Positions 1 through 6,066 of a stretch of DNA of 13,452 nucleotides are shown one piece after another. The stretch's first letter is position 1. Every line of letters begins with the position of its first letter. The notes under the pieces were generated by a model. It was not told where the DNA came from. It saw nothing but the letters and a program-made list of their open reading frames with translations, and did not search any database. Origin of the DNA: JBBQKF01 sp038326615 (GTDB lineage: Bacteria; Bacillota; Clostridia; Saccharofermentanales; UBA5734); assembly GCA_038326615.1 (NCBI GenBank), contig JBBQKF010000079.1, positions 1 to 13,452 on the forward strand, read 5' to 3'. A program made the translations under genes and the position numbers.

Positions 1-103
1 AAATTTGGCATATTTCAACCTGTAGTTGAAAATCATTTTTTGAATGTCGCAAAATAACTATTTTAAAACCGCCTTGCCGCCGTTTGCGTAACAGGTACGG
101 ATA
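1..103. repeat. Partial spacer module with truncated Rep-II end
   Basis: Positions 40-100 repeat the stretch found at 2079-2135 and 7416-7470: TGAATGTCGCAAAATAACTA followed by TTTTAAAAC and the Rep-II start GCCGCCGTTTGCGT. The copy stops a few bases before the yafQ stop codon. Bases 13-31 form a small perfect hairpin (TTTCAAC, 5-nt loop, GTTGAAA). Nothing here looks coding. The left part of this module lies outside the window. Confidence 0.75.
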
Positions 104-376
104 TTAGAATAAATCACTATGCGTACCTGTTCTCGTTAGAAATAATACCAGTTCTTTATTGTATATTTCATAAATCAATATCCAATCTGGTGTTATATGG
201 CATTCTCTGCACCCTATGTAATTGCCAATCAACTGATGGTCTTTAAAATTATCTGGTAAAAGCTTTTCGTTCGCAAGCAAATCAATAACTTCGTTTAACT
301 TGCGAACATCATAACCTCTTTTTGCAATGCGCTTATAATCCTTTTTAAATGCACTGTAATATCTAATCGTCAGCAT
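104..376 (-). CDS. yafQ: YafQ-family mRNA interferase toxin
   Basis: A 90-aa RelE-superfamily toxin of the YafQ branch, which in E. coli cleaves ribosome-bound mRNA and is neutralised by DinJ. Visible signatures are the basic N-terminus with KKDYKRIAKRG, the HQLIGNYIGCRECHITPDW core and the TRTGTHSDLF tail. His47, His60, Asp64, Trp65, His86 and Phe90 line up with residues I recall as catalytic in E. coli YafQ (His50, His63, Asp67, Trp68, His87, Phe91), so it looks active. The start overlaps the dinJ end by 14 bp, the usual antitoxin-toxin coupling. The stop lies about 4 bp from a Rep-II fragment. Length matches the family. Confidence 0.93.
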   Translation of the reverse strand: MLTIRYYSAFKKDYKRIAKRGYDVRKLNEVIDLLANEKLLPDNFKDHQLIGNYIGCRECHITPDWILIYEIYNKELVLFLTRTGTHSDLF

Positions 377-635
377 TCAAATCCTCCATAAGTTCGCTTA
401 CAGAGGTAAATGAACGACTAAGATTTTTTCTATTTTGTACATCATCAATCGCTTTTTTTGTTTCAGCGTTTGGAATATTAAGTGACACTTCAAAAGGTAA
501 TCGTTGCTCTCTAATAACCACTTTAGCAAACATATTAACTGCAACAGAAATATTAAGTCCCACTTCTGAACAAAATTTTTCAAGTCCCTTTTTGACTTCC
601 TCATCAATTCGAATATTTAATGTTGTTTGACGCAT
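363..635 (-). CDS. dinJ: DinJ-family ribbon-helix-helix antitoxin
   Basis: A 90-aa RelB/DinJ antitoxin that should bind YafQ through its C-terminal half and repress the operon through an N-terminal ribbon-helix-helix dimer. The N-terminus TTLNIRIDEEVKKGLEKFC gives the beta strand and first helix; GLNISVAVNMFAKVVIREQRLPF is the rest of the fold. The frame stays open upstream to 809, but the ATG at 635 is chosen because GAAAGGAGTT sits just upstream and the family starts at this point. The gene overlaps yafQ by 14 bp. A consensus promoter (666-694) and a 12-bp palindrome lie upstream. Confidence 0.93.
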   Translation of the reverse strand: MRQTTLNIRIDEEVKKGLEKFCSEVGLNISVAVNMFAKVVIREQRLPFEVSLNIPNAETKKAIDDVQNRKNLSRSFTSVSELMEDLNADD

Positions 636-665
636 AATATAACTCCTTTCACATATTGTACGTTC

Positions 666-706
666 ATTGTATTGCATAATATACACATTGTCAATACATA
701 TATGTA
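666..706 (-). promoter_or_regulatory. dinJ-yafQ promoter and likely operator
   Basis: On the minus strand TTGACA (689-694), a 17-bp spacer and TACAAT (666-671) form a near-consensus sigma-A promoter about 30 bp ahead of dinJ. The perfect palindrome TACATATATGTA (695-706) sits just upstream of the -35 box and is a candidate DinJ or DinJ-YafQ operator for autorepression. The promoter is seen directly; the operator role is inferred from the family. Confidence 0.75.
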
Positions 707-727
707 AAATTCTTGACATATAATTTA

Positions 728-906
728 AAAATTCCAGTCCAAAGCTGATCAAATGCAGATTCAATTCTATCCTTTGCTTCTTTGACCGCCTGATCTCCCA
801 ATCCCACAATATTTATAATTGAAAGACCTGCAAGCACTTTGACCTGCACTGCAATCGGATAACCTGTAATTCCCGTAATACCTATTGATCTTATGACCGT
901 TGCCAT
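728..906 (-). pseudogene. comM: Truncated comM copy (first ~58 codons)
   Basis: The reading begins MATVIRSIGITGITGYPIAV and follows intact ComM (12893 on the minus strand) for about 55 residues. I count only about seven differences over ~170 bp, so the duplication is recent or kept alike by gene conversion. An extra A in the GTCCAAAGCTG stretch (GTCCAAGCTG in the intact gene) shifts the frame near codon 55, and homology ends near 728, just upstream of the dinJ promoter. The copy lacks the rest of the N-terminal domain and all of the AAA+ domain, so it cannot give a working ComM. A conserved promoter precedes it. Confidence 0.9.
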
Positions 907-949
907 ACAAATATCCTTTCAGAAGCTTCATTTATTGTCATATATCAAA

Positions 950-978
950 ATCTTACACCATCTTTTTTAGCAATTCAA
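950..978 (-). promoter_or_regulatory. comM-type promoter, copy 1
   Basis: On the minus strand TTGAAT (973-978), 17 bp, TAAGAT (950-955). The same pair with GGTG just before the -10 box precedes intact comM (12938-12966) and recurs at 7140-7168 and 9289-9316. It points toward the comM fragment and on toward dinJ. Confidence 0.6.
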
Positions 979-997
979 TTACCTAAATATCGACAAT

Positions 998-1139
998 TTG
1001 CGACAAGGGGACGGTTCCTCTGTCGCATTTTTTGCTGCATATCGATCGTCTTTGCGACAAGGGGACGGTTCCTCTGTCGCATTTTTTGCTGCATATCAAC
1101 CGTCTTCAAGACACTCTGCGACAAGGAACAATGTTGTCG
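998..1139. repeat. Rep-I hairpins in a 54-bp tandem repeat
   Basis: Two 29-bp hairpins (999-1027 and 1053-1081) have arms TGCGACA and TGTCGCA around an AGGGGACGGTTCCTC core, which itself pairs with one G-T wobble and a bulge. Each lies in a 54-bp direct repeat that also holds TTTTTTGCTGCATATC. A shorter related hairpin (CGACAA/TTGTCG, 1119-1139) follows at the edge of the HEPN-MNT insertion. This motif resembles dispersed repeats I know from many Bacillota. A left-truncated copy sits at 13021-13080. Confidence 0.85.
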
Positions 1140-1140
1140 G

Positions 1141-1196
1141 TTGACTTATATGTGTCAAATGATATAATTTGCTTATACAAATGGTTTAGGGGGTGG
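1141..1196 (+). promoter_or_regulatory. Promoter and ribosome site of the HEPN-MNT pair
   Basis: TTGACT (1141-1146), 16 bp, TATAAT (1163-1168) is a strong sigma-A promoter. TTAGGGGGTGG at about 1186-1196 is a ribosome site a few bases before the TTG at 1202. Confidence 0.8.
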
Positions 1197-1201
1197 TTTT
1201 A

Positions 1202-1613
1202 TTGCCTTTAATTAATGAATCAGGAACTTATTGGTTTGATATGGCCGACTACGATATATAAACAGCAAAAGCAATGCTATTAACCAAGCGATTTTTATAT
1301 GTTGGTTTCCTTTGCCATCTGGCATCTGGTAATAGAAAAAATGCTTAAAGGGTTTTTGGCTGAAAAACATTCTGAAAGTCCAGTACCTTATATTCATAAC
1401 CTTACCAAATTGTCAAAATTGTCTGAATTATATAGTAACATGAGCGAATTTGATAAAGATACACTAGATATTTTGGACCCATTGAATATCGAGGCAAGAT
1501 ATCCAAGTGTAAAAGAAAAACTAGCTGCATCACTTACAAAGGAGCGTTGTGAGATAATTTTAAATAGAACTGAGGTGTTGTCAAAATGGATCAAGATGAA
1601 ATTATCGGAATAG
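1202..1613 (+). pseudogene. Broken HEPN-domain toxin (HepT-like)
   Basis: The gene starts at TTG 1202 behind a good ribosome site and reads a normal HEPN N-terminus (YWFDMADYDI), then hits TAA at 1259-1261 where relatives usually have an acidic codon (GAA would need one change). The next segment, TAKAMLLTKRFLYVGFLCHL, is in frame but loses the frame at a 7-bp tandem duplication, CATCTGG at 1316-1322 and 1323-1329. Removing one copy restores LCHLVIEKMLKGFL and the rest to the stop at 1611-1613. The C-terminal part holds the IEARYP motif typical of PF05168 HEPN proteins. HEPN toxins are RNases paired with MNT antitoxins. An ATG at 1299 could give a 104-aa piece lacking the first helices but has no ribosome site. 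Two independent lesions argue for inactivation rather than sequencing error. Confidence 0.85.
1316..1329. repeat. 7-bp tandem duplication that breaks the HEPN gene
   Basis: CATCTGG occurs twice head to tail. Deleting one unit restores an uninterrupted HEPN reading frame across the junction, so this is the frameshifting event. Confidence 0.88.
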
Positions 1614-1897
1614 TTAATCAGTATGTAAAAGAAATAATTCTGAATTTTTCACCAATACAAATCATTCTTTTTGGCTCATATGCAAAGGGAAATGCTAATA
1701 CTGAAAGCGATATTGATATTGCCATTATTGTTGATAAAATTGATGGTGATTATTTAAACAATGCTTTTTTACTTTATAAGCTCCGTCGCAATGTTGATGA
1801 CAGGATTGAACCTATATTACTTGAATCCGGTTATGACCCGAGTGGTTTTTTGGACGAAGTAAAACGCACCGGTAAAATAGTCTATAATGCAGCATAA
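1586..1897 (+). CDS. MNT-domain nucleotidyltransferase antitoxin (MntA-like)
   Basis: A 103-aa minimal nucleotidyltransferase of the pol-beta superfamily. The diagnostic GSX10DXD motif is intact: Gly30-Ser31, ten residues, Asp42-Ile43-Asp44 in LFGSYAKGNANTESDIDIAI. In studied HEPN-MNT pairs the MNT protein inactivates the HEPN RNase by adding AMP to it. The ATG at 1586 follows GAGGTG at about 1571-1576 and overlaps the end of the HEPN gene by 28 bp, so translation was probably coupled. The antitoxin is whole while its toxin partner is broken, as expected if the toxin was lost first. The pair is on the plus strand, against almost every other gene here. Confidence 0.92.
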   Translation: MDQDEIIGIVNQYVKEIILNFSPIQIILFGSYAKGNANTESDIDIAIIVDKIDGDYLNNAFLLYKLRRNVDDRIEPILLESGYDPSGFLDEVKRTGKIVYNAA

Positions 1898-2110
1898 TGT
1901 TTATTCAATTGACTAATTGCAATTTAGTGCGCCCCTGTTTTAATTAGTAGTTACCGATACGAATAAAAAAACCAACTCTGATGCCGGTCCATTTACGATT
2001 TCCCAAATTCCCTAATTGCATTTTTTGTTGGTAACAAGTTCCCAATATTTCTGTCACCCAAGAACAAGAATCCTTCCCTGAATGTCGCAAAATAACTATT
2101 TTAAAACTGC
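1898..2110. repeat. Spacer module, terminator-bearing segment (copy 1)
   Basis: From about 1915 the sequence matches 7261-7450 and 13081-13215: TTTTAATTAGTAGTTAC, a run of A, a hairpin, a GCATTTTT stretch, then CTGTCACC and TGAATGTCGCAAAATAACTA, leading into Rep-II. Copies differ by scattered substitutions and short indels. No coding sequence recognised. Confidence 0.82.
1963..1988 (-). terminator. Intrinsic terminator in spacer module, copy 1
   Basis: On the minus strand ACCGGC (1983-1988) and GTTGGT (1971-1976) form a 6-bp stem with G-U wobbles and a 6-nt loop, followed by seven T. It would stop transcription leaving the 340-aa gene. The stem is kept by wobble pairing in the other two copies. 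Confidence 0.65.
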
Positions 2111-2186
2111 CTTACCGCCGTTTGCGTGCAGGTATATTTTGCGACCTTGCACGACCCGCACTACGTGGCACTCAGGTACCCAGATG
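2111..2186. repeat. Rep-II element, internally deleted copy
   Basis: The left end ACCGCCGTTTGCGTGCAGGTA and the right end CAGGTACCCAGATG of Rep-II are present, but the ~80-bp middle is replaced by a short segment GCGACCTTGCACGACCCGC that also recurs near 7684-7712. The right end lies about 40 bp from the stop of the minus-strand 340-aa gene. Confidence 0.75.
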
Positions 2187-2226
2187 AACAACTTACGTCC
2201 CCTTGACACTACTTCCATTTTCATAA

Positions 2227-3249
2227 TTAGTAAGAATTCATTTCTGGAAACGCCCCATTCTCTTTTACATATTTATATGTTTCACTTAGATAATCTCTTG
2301 GTGTTATGCCTTTCTTTAGTGCCTCGTCAAATTCTCTTAACCAGTAATTAGTTAGGCTATATTCTTTAAGTAATTTCAACAATACATACAGTGAAATTTC
2401 TTTATCTCGTTCAATATTATTAATGTTAAAGTATTCAATTGCTTTTTCATATTCACACAATTCTATAGAAATCCGAAAAATAATTTCTACCAGATTATTG
2501 ATTTTTTCGATCCTATTGAATTCAGATAAATCTGAAGAATACGATCTTTTAGATGAAATTGTCTTGCTATTATTTTCAGATTTCAAAACCAAACACTGGG
2601 CAATTGCTGTTTCTTTAGAGTCAGCAGATTTAAGCTTTTCAACCAAAATTATTATCAAATCAGAATATACTGTGATACGGCTAAGTCCGTTGTTAACAAT
2701 CAATGCAATAGAACTCTTAACGGACTCTTTGTTAATCCCTCTTTCAAATTCTCTTGTGATAATCAAATCAAGCAATTCCGTTTGCACGATACCAACCGAA
2801 TTAAAGGCGTCGTCAGTATTGAAAATATAATAACAGCAGGCATGACATAACATTTCATATAACTTTTTTAATAATTCAGTCGCAACAATTTCTGATTCCC
2901 CATCATACTTTATTTCTTGTAAATCTTTTATATAAGATTTTACCTTGAATCTCCATTTTGATCTCTCATTTTTGCGAATAAAATTATTTGGGGCAAAATA
3001 ATACTGTTTATATGCATAGTCAATAAATTTTTCAATCTCCACTTTCAAAATATTAATATCCAGTTTAGTCTCATTCTTATAAGCATTTTTACCTATCTGC
3101 ATATATGAATGAATGTCATTGAGCATTCCGTCAATATCTTTTTCTTCACGCAATTTCTTGGGGATAAGCTTGTACATTTCTAAAACAATAAGCCTTAAGT
3201 CCTCACCTTGATACTTTTTAAGTAATTCTCTGATTTCTGCCACTAACAT
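2227..3249 (-). CDS. Unrecognised helical protein, 340 aa
   Basis: I do not recognise a family. The protein is highly charged, rich in Lys, Glu, Ile and Leu, with no signal peptide or clear membrane segment, and appears helical throughout. The start MLVAEIRELLKKYQGEDLRL resembles a helical repeat; a Ser/Lys-rich linker near residues 225-245 (KTISSKRSYSSD) separates two parts. A Cys-rich spot CHACCYYIF lies near 135-143 without a metal-binding spacing. The ATG at 3249 follows a GGAG about 10 nt upstream. It sits alone between repeat blocks, flanked by toxin-antitoxin and transposase remnants, so an accessory role is likely, but no function is assigned. Confidence 0.8.
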   Translation of the reverse strand: MLVAEIRELLKKYQGEDLRLIVLEMYKLIPKKLREEKDIDGMLNDIHSYMQIGKNAYKNETKLDINILKVEIEKFIDYAYKQYYFAPNNFIRKNERSKWRFKVKSYIKDLQEIKYDGESEIVATELLKKLYEMLCHACCYYIFNTDDAFNSVGIVQTELLDLIITREFERGINKESVKSSIALIVNNGLSRITVYSDLIIILVEKLKSADSKETAIAQCLVLKSENNSKTISSKRSYSSDLSEFNRIEKINNLVEIIFRISIELCEYEKAIEYFNINNIERDKEISLYVLLKLLKEYSLTNYWLREFDEALKKGITPRDYLSETYKYVKENGAFPEMNSY

Positions 3250-3542
3250 AATAATCTTGCTCCAATACTAATTTATTTTTTCATGTGTCTAACGTGATCT
3301 AATATATTATAATGCATTGCAAATTCGTTGTTTTCCAAAAAAATACCCCTGAGCTCGACTCTCCTTCAAAAAATATTAGAGAATGTACTGTCAAGGGTGA
3401 AATACGAAAGCAGAATCAAATTCGATGCAACTCAATTATATACTAATTAAGTTTCAAATTCAACGCCTGATGAAAAGTCCGGCTATTGCTGTTTTCGTAT
3501 TGTTTTCGTATCAATACCTTCATTGAAATATCGTAACGCCCC
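3250..3542. other. Intergenic stretch without recognised gene
   Basis: AT-rich, no convincing frame. A TATAAT box lies on the minus strand near 3306-3312 and may serve the 340-aa gene, but no good -35 box is at the right distance. An exact 11-bp tandem duplication TGTTTTCGTAT occurs at 3490-3500 and 3501-3511. Confidence 0.5.
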
Positions 3543-3576
3543 TTTTACCGCCGTTTCACTACGTGGTATCCAGATG
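3543..3576. repeat. Rep-II right-end fragment
   Basis: ACCGCCGTTTCACTACGTGG followed by TATCCAGATG matches the right end of Rep-II (compare 7646-7672). It joins directly to Rep-I hairpins. Confidence 0.75.
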
Positions 3577-3578
3577 TT

Positions 3579-3685
3579 TTAAGACAGGGGTAAGACAGGG
3601 GGACGGTTCATCTGTCCCAGAAAACAAGACAGGGGGACGGTTCATCTGTCCCAGAAAATGCGACAGATGAACCGTCCCCTTGTCC
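3579..3685. repeat. Cluster of three Rep-I units, last one inverted
   Basis: Two direct copies of a ~34-bp unit (AAGACAGGGGGACGGTTCA core, then TCTGTCCCAGAAAA) start near 3591 and 3627. A third, inverted unit at 3662-3684 pairs with 3628-3650 in 22 of 23 positions across an 11-nt loop, giving a long hairpin. The inner GGGGACGGTTC core is shared with the units at 999-1081, but the third arm base set is GACAG..CTGTC rather than GCGACA..TGTCGC. Confidence 0.85.
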
Positions 3686-3877
3686 TATGAAGGAATTATT
3701 GCACATGCTACTTACAAGATATCTGCTGGTAAAATAGAAGGTATCAACAACAAAATTAAAACTATGCGAAGGCAGGGATACGGATATCCTGACGATGAAT
3801 ATTTCTTCCTTAAGCTATTCGATTTAAGCAGGAAGGACTATGTTAGAAATATACAATTCCACAAAATTTGTGATTGA
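3686..3877 (+). pseudogene. ISL3-family transposase C-terminal remnant
   Basis: About 60 codons remain. The motif GKIEGINNKIKTMRRQGYGY followed by DDEYFFLKLF is the conserved C-terminal block of ISL3/IS204-type DDE transposases, including the region of the catalytic Glu. The N-terminal ~340 residues of a normal ~400-aa protein are missing and the frame opens only because it runs out of the Rep-I hairpin (a TTG at 3680). No inverted terminal repeats could be found. The left break coincides with the end of the inverted Rep-I unit, so the hairpin cluster and the truncation may be linked. Confidence 0.82.
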
Positions 3878-3968
3878 GCCAAAGTAATTATAATGGGAAG
3901 TATATTTGAATTGTCACATCAGATAAGAAATACCAAATCCAATCGTATATCCATTATACCTAATACCG

Positions 3969-4694
3969 CTACTTATTATCAATTAATTTTTGAATCTCCA
4001 CTTTAATATCGGCAAATTCCAACCCGTTTTCTGCGCAGAAATCTCTAATAACCGCTGAAGTATCGGATATATTAGTCCCTAATACTACTTCTATAGCTTC
4101 TTTTTTAACACCGATAGCCAAAACCTCTTTAAACGTTGTTTTGCCTTTTATAAAGTTTTCACTCTCACTTACAGCAACGATTTCTGTATTATCTGCAGAA
4201 ACCTTTTCAACGGCCACAGTATGTGTCATTACAAAAGTTTTTTGCTCGTCAGTCATCTTACCGGCTTTCAATAAAATCTCTTCCGCCGTGTCCGGAAAAT
4301 ATGTTGTATCTGTGAGTTCTATAGGCAACCCTTTGTATAACGCCACAAAAATACCAACAGAGCTTGTACCTACTTCTTTTCCGTCGCTAGCGGCTAAAAC
4401 ATATATAGCTTCCAAATCTTTGCAAAGGAAAGAGGAAAATGAATTTTTATTTTCGAGTGCAAAGGCATTTGCCAGATCGTCAAGTGGAACATTAAACAAA
4501 CTGCTAACATCTCCGAATGAATAAGAACCTCTTATATCGTCCGGATTATATTGCCCGGCCGCCTCCCCTGTCAGATATTTCGCAGGAATTTTAGTGGTAG
4601 TCGTTTGCCATATCCCCAGAGCATCTGTTATAAATATTGTGCCGAAAACTATCACTGCAATTATAATACTAAGTAATATTTGATTAATTTTCAT
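3969..4694 (-). CDS. Membrane-anchored partner of the NapH-like protein
   Basis: A 241-aa protein with one N-terminal membrane anchor (about residues 6-24) and a large, probably extracytoplasmic domain. Residues 38-80 hold KYLTGEAAGQYNPDDIRGSY followed by a short helical block (FGDVSSLFNVPLDDLANAF). I recall similar DIRGS...IP..L..AF blocks in proteins encoded beside membrane iron-sulfur proteins. The rest, with repeated Val/Glu/Ser segments, I do not recognise. It overlaps the preceding gene by 11 bp and is translated after it, so the two products very likely act together. No haem or iron-sulfur motif is present. The exact role is unknown. Confidence 0.8.
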   Translation of the reverse strand: MKINQILLSIIIAVIVFGTIFITDALGIWQTTTTKIPAKYLTGEAAGQYNPDDIRGSYSFGDVSSLFNVPLDDLANAFALENKNSFSSFLCKDLEAIYVLAASDGKEVGTSSVGIFVALYKGLPIELTDTTYFPDTAEEILLKAGKMTDEQKTFVMTHTVAVEKVSADNTEIVAVSESENFIKGKTTFKEVLAIGVKKEAIEVVLGTNISDTSAVIRDFCAENGLEFADIKVEIQKLIDNK

Positions 4695-5523
4695 TCTTTT
4701 TTTCTCCCCCTATCCTTAAATCTACCGTATTCTTTACAGGGCATGCATTCTCACTTGAACATTTTAAACAGGAGATACATTGATGATTGAATACAGTCTT
4801 TTTCGCTGAAACTTCAATATTCATAGGACAGGCTTTATCGCAGGCATTACAGCTTATACAAGTACTTTCATTTCTTTTGATTTTAAAAATTCTGAATAAA
4901 TTGAATATTCCAAGGGTGGCACCGTATGGGCAGGCATATTTACAAAATGGTCTCTCAACAAATAAGGAAAGTAACAATGTAACCGCAAGTGCAATATATG
5001 CTGTTATTGCAACTTCGTTTGTAAATAGATTGAACAGTGCATAGTAAGGGTCAACATTTTGAAAAACAAGTTTTGCCGTCATTGCTGTATTATACACAAC
5101 AAGGGCTAAAACAAAATAACGGATATATCTAAGAATATTGTCAATTCCCTTTGGTATGAAATGATTATATCTTTTCCCGAAAATCTTTTTACCAATTTTA
5201 CCTACAAATTCCTGGAATGTTCCGAACGGGCAGATCCAGCCGCAAAATACAGGACCGAAAAGCAGCGACAGTCCAAAAACCGCAAGCATTAATATAAATG
5301 CTGCGCTATGTATTTTTTGCACAAATACGCCTGCAGCAAACAAATTGTAAATCGATACAACCCCGCCAAACGGACAAATAGCATGTAATGATGCTTCTGA
5401 AATGAGTGGAATGGATATCCCTATCTCGATTAAGTATTTTGACGAAACCGTTAACAGCACAATGAGAAAAAAGCCAATCTGAATGGCAGGACGCAACCAT
5501 TTTTTCTTTAATAATTTATTCAT
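4684..5523 (-). CDS. NapH/CcoG-like membrane iron-sulfur protein
   Basis: A 279-aa polytopic membrane protein with about five hydrophobic segments (roughly residues 12-30, 50-68, 73-92, 132-150, 172-190) and a cytoplasmic di-cluster ferredoxin tail. It has two membrane-proximal CxxxCP motifs (Cys94/98 in CGWICPFG, Cys194/198 in CKYACPYG), a standard 4Fe-4S motif Cys222/225/228/232 and a second at Cys249/252/255 with the last Cys at 261, two residues further than usual. This is the NapH/NosR/YccM architecture for moving electrons from quinol or to redox partners at the membrane. There is no flavin-binding or reductase gene beside it, so the pathway is unclear. ATG 5523 follows GGAGG at 7 nt. 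Confidence 0.9.
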   Translation of the reverse strand: MNKLLKKKWLRPAIQIGFFLIVLLTVSSKYLIEIGISIPLISEASLHAICPFGGVVSIYNLFAAGVFVQKIHSAAFILMLAVFGLSLLFGPVFCGWICPFGTFQEFVGKIGKKIFGKRYNHFIPKGIDNILRYIRYFVLALVVYNTAMTAKLVFQNVDPYYALFNLFTNEVAITAYIALAVTLLLSLFVERPFCKYACPYGATLGIFNLFRIFKIKRNESTCISCNACDKACPMNIEVSAKKTVFNHQCISCLKCSSENACPVKNTVDLRIGGEKKNEN

Positions 5524-5558
5524 TCATATACCTCCTTGTTGGTTTATAAATGAATTAT

Positions 5559-5587
5559 ATTATTAGGTTGTGTTTAATTTATGTCAA
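5559..5587 (-). promoter_or_regulatory. Promoter of the NapH-like operon
   Basis: On the minus strand TTGACA (5582-5587), 17 bp, AATAAT (5559-5564). A TATAAT also occurs a few bases further on but at too long a spacing. It lies about 35 bp ahead of the ribosome site. Confidence 0.6.
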
Positions 5588-5589
5588 AA

Positions 5590-5811
5590 GTATAATTTGT
5601 TTATGTTGATATGAAATATAATCAAGAAATTCGATGTAGCAAATCCCTCATGCTTACTTGCTGTCTTTGATTTTCAAAATAATTGATTCTCAACCCTCTA
5701 TTTTATATCCTTGCAATTAAAGGAATCCAGTCATTTAATTTACTTATGTAATATTTTACCACTGATTATTGTTTCACACCATAAGTATGTGAAAATAATC
5801 ATTGCCAAATA
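5590..5811. other. Intergenic stretch without recognised gene
   Basis: AT-rich sequence with short open frames on both strands but no ribosome sites or family motifs that I recognise. It leads into the 12-bp tandem repeat. Confidence 0.4.
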
Positions 5812-5880
5812 TTTATCTATATATTTATCTATAGATTTATCTATAGATTTATCTATATATTTATCTATATATTTATCTAA
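5812..5880. repeat. 12-bp tandem repeat, about 5.7 units
   Basis: Units of TTTATCTATA(T/G)A start at 5812, 5824, 5836, 5848, 5860 and 5872. Because 12 is a multiple of three, every frame stays open: YLSI/DLSI on the plus strand and YIDK/SIDK on the minus strand. A 74-aa minus-strand frame (5740-5964) includes it and begins inside Rep-II, but lacks a ribosome site. A copy-number-variable satellite is likelier than a gene. Confidence 0.9.
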
Positions 5881-5943
5881 TAGTGTATCGTAAGCAATCG
5901 CATAATTAAAGATTGGAAGACCGCAATCAAGGCTTTTCGTAAG

Positions 5944-6066
5944 CGTTTCGGTGTCAGGTACCATTTCGGCGATAGCACCTTATCCAAGCCCCACAACCCT
6001 TGCTATCATTACATTTCACCCCCCCAATCACGACCTACCGCCGTTTCGGTACGTGGTACCCAGATG
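5944..6066. repeat. Rep-II element, full copy A
   Basis: Begins CGTTTCGGTGTCAGGTACC and ends GTACGTGGTACCCAGATG, with CCCACAACCCTTGCTATCAT in the middle. Internal hairpin arms are GGTACC/GGTACC and ACCGCCG/CGGCGGT-like, the second weakened here by CGGCGAT. The right end lies inside the dinD-like coding region and supplies its last codons. Confidence 0.85.

Noticed and set aside
636..809. N-terminal extension of DinJ by 58 codons
   Set aside because: It would run through the consensus promoter and the comM fragment in reverse; the ATG at 635 has a strong ribosome site.
999..1081. Two spaced repeats as a mini-CRISPR
   Set aside because: The intervening sequence is itself repeated and the units are hairpins also found elsewhere; no cas genes nearby.
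1394..1594. Minus-strand frame inside the HEPN gene
   Set aside because: Antisense shadow of the HEPN coding region.
5812..5880. Possible CRISPR array
   Set aside because: Units are 12 bp, directly adjacent, with no spacers.
5740..5964. 74-codon minus-strand frame through the 12-bp repeat
   Set aside because: It starts inside Rep-II without a ribosome site and is kept open by the 12-bp unit; the rest resembles no protein I know.
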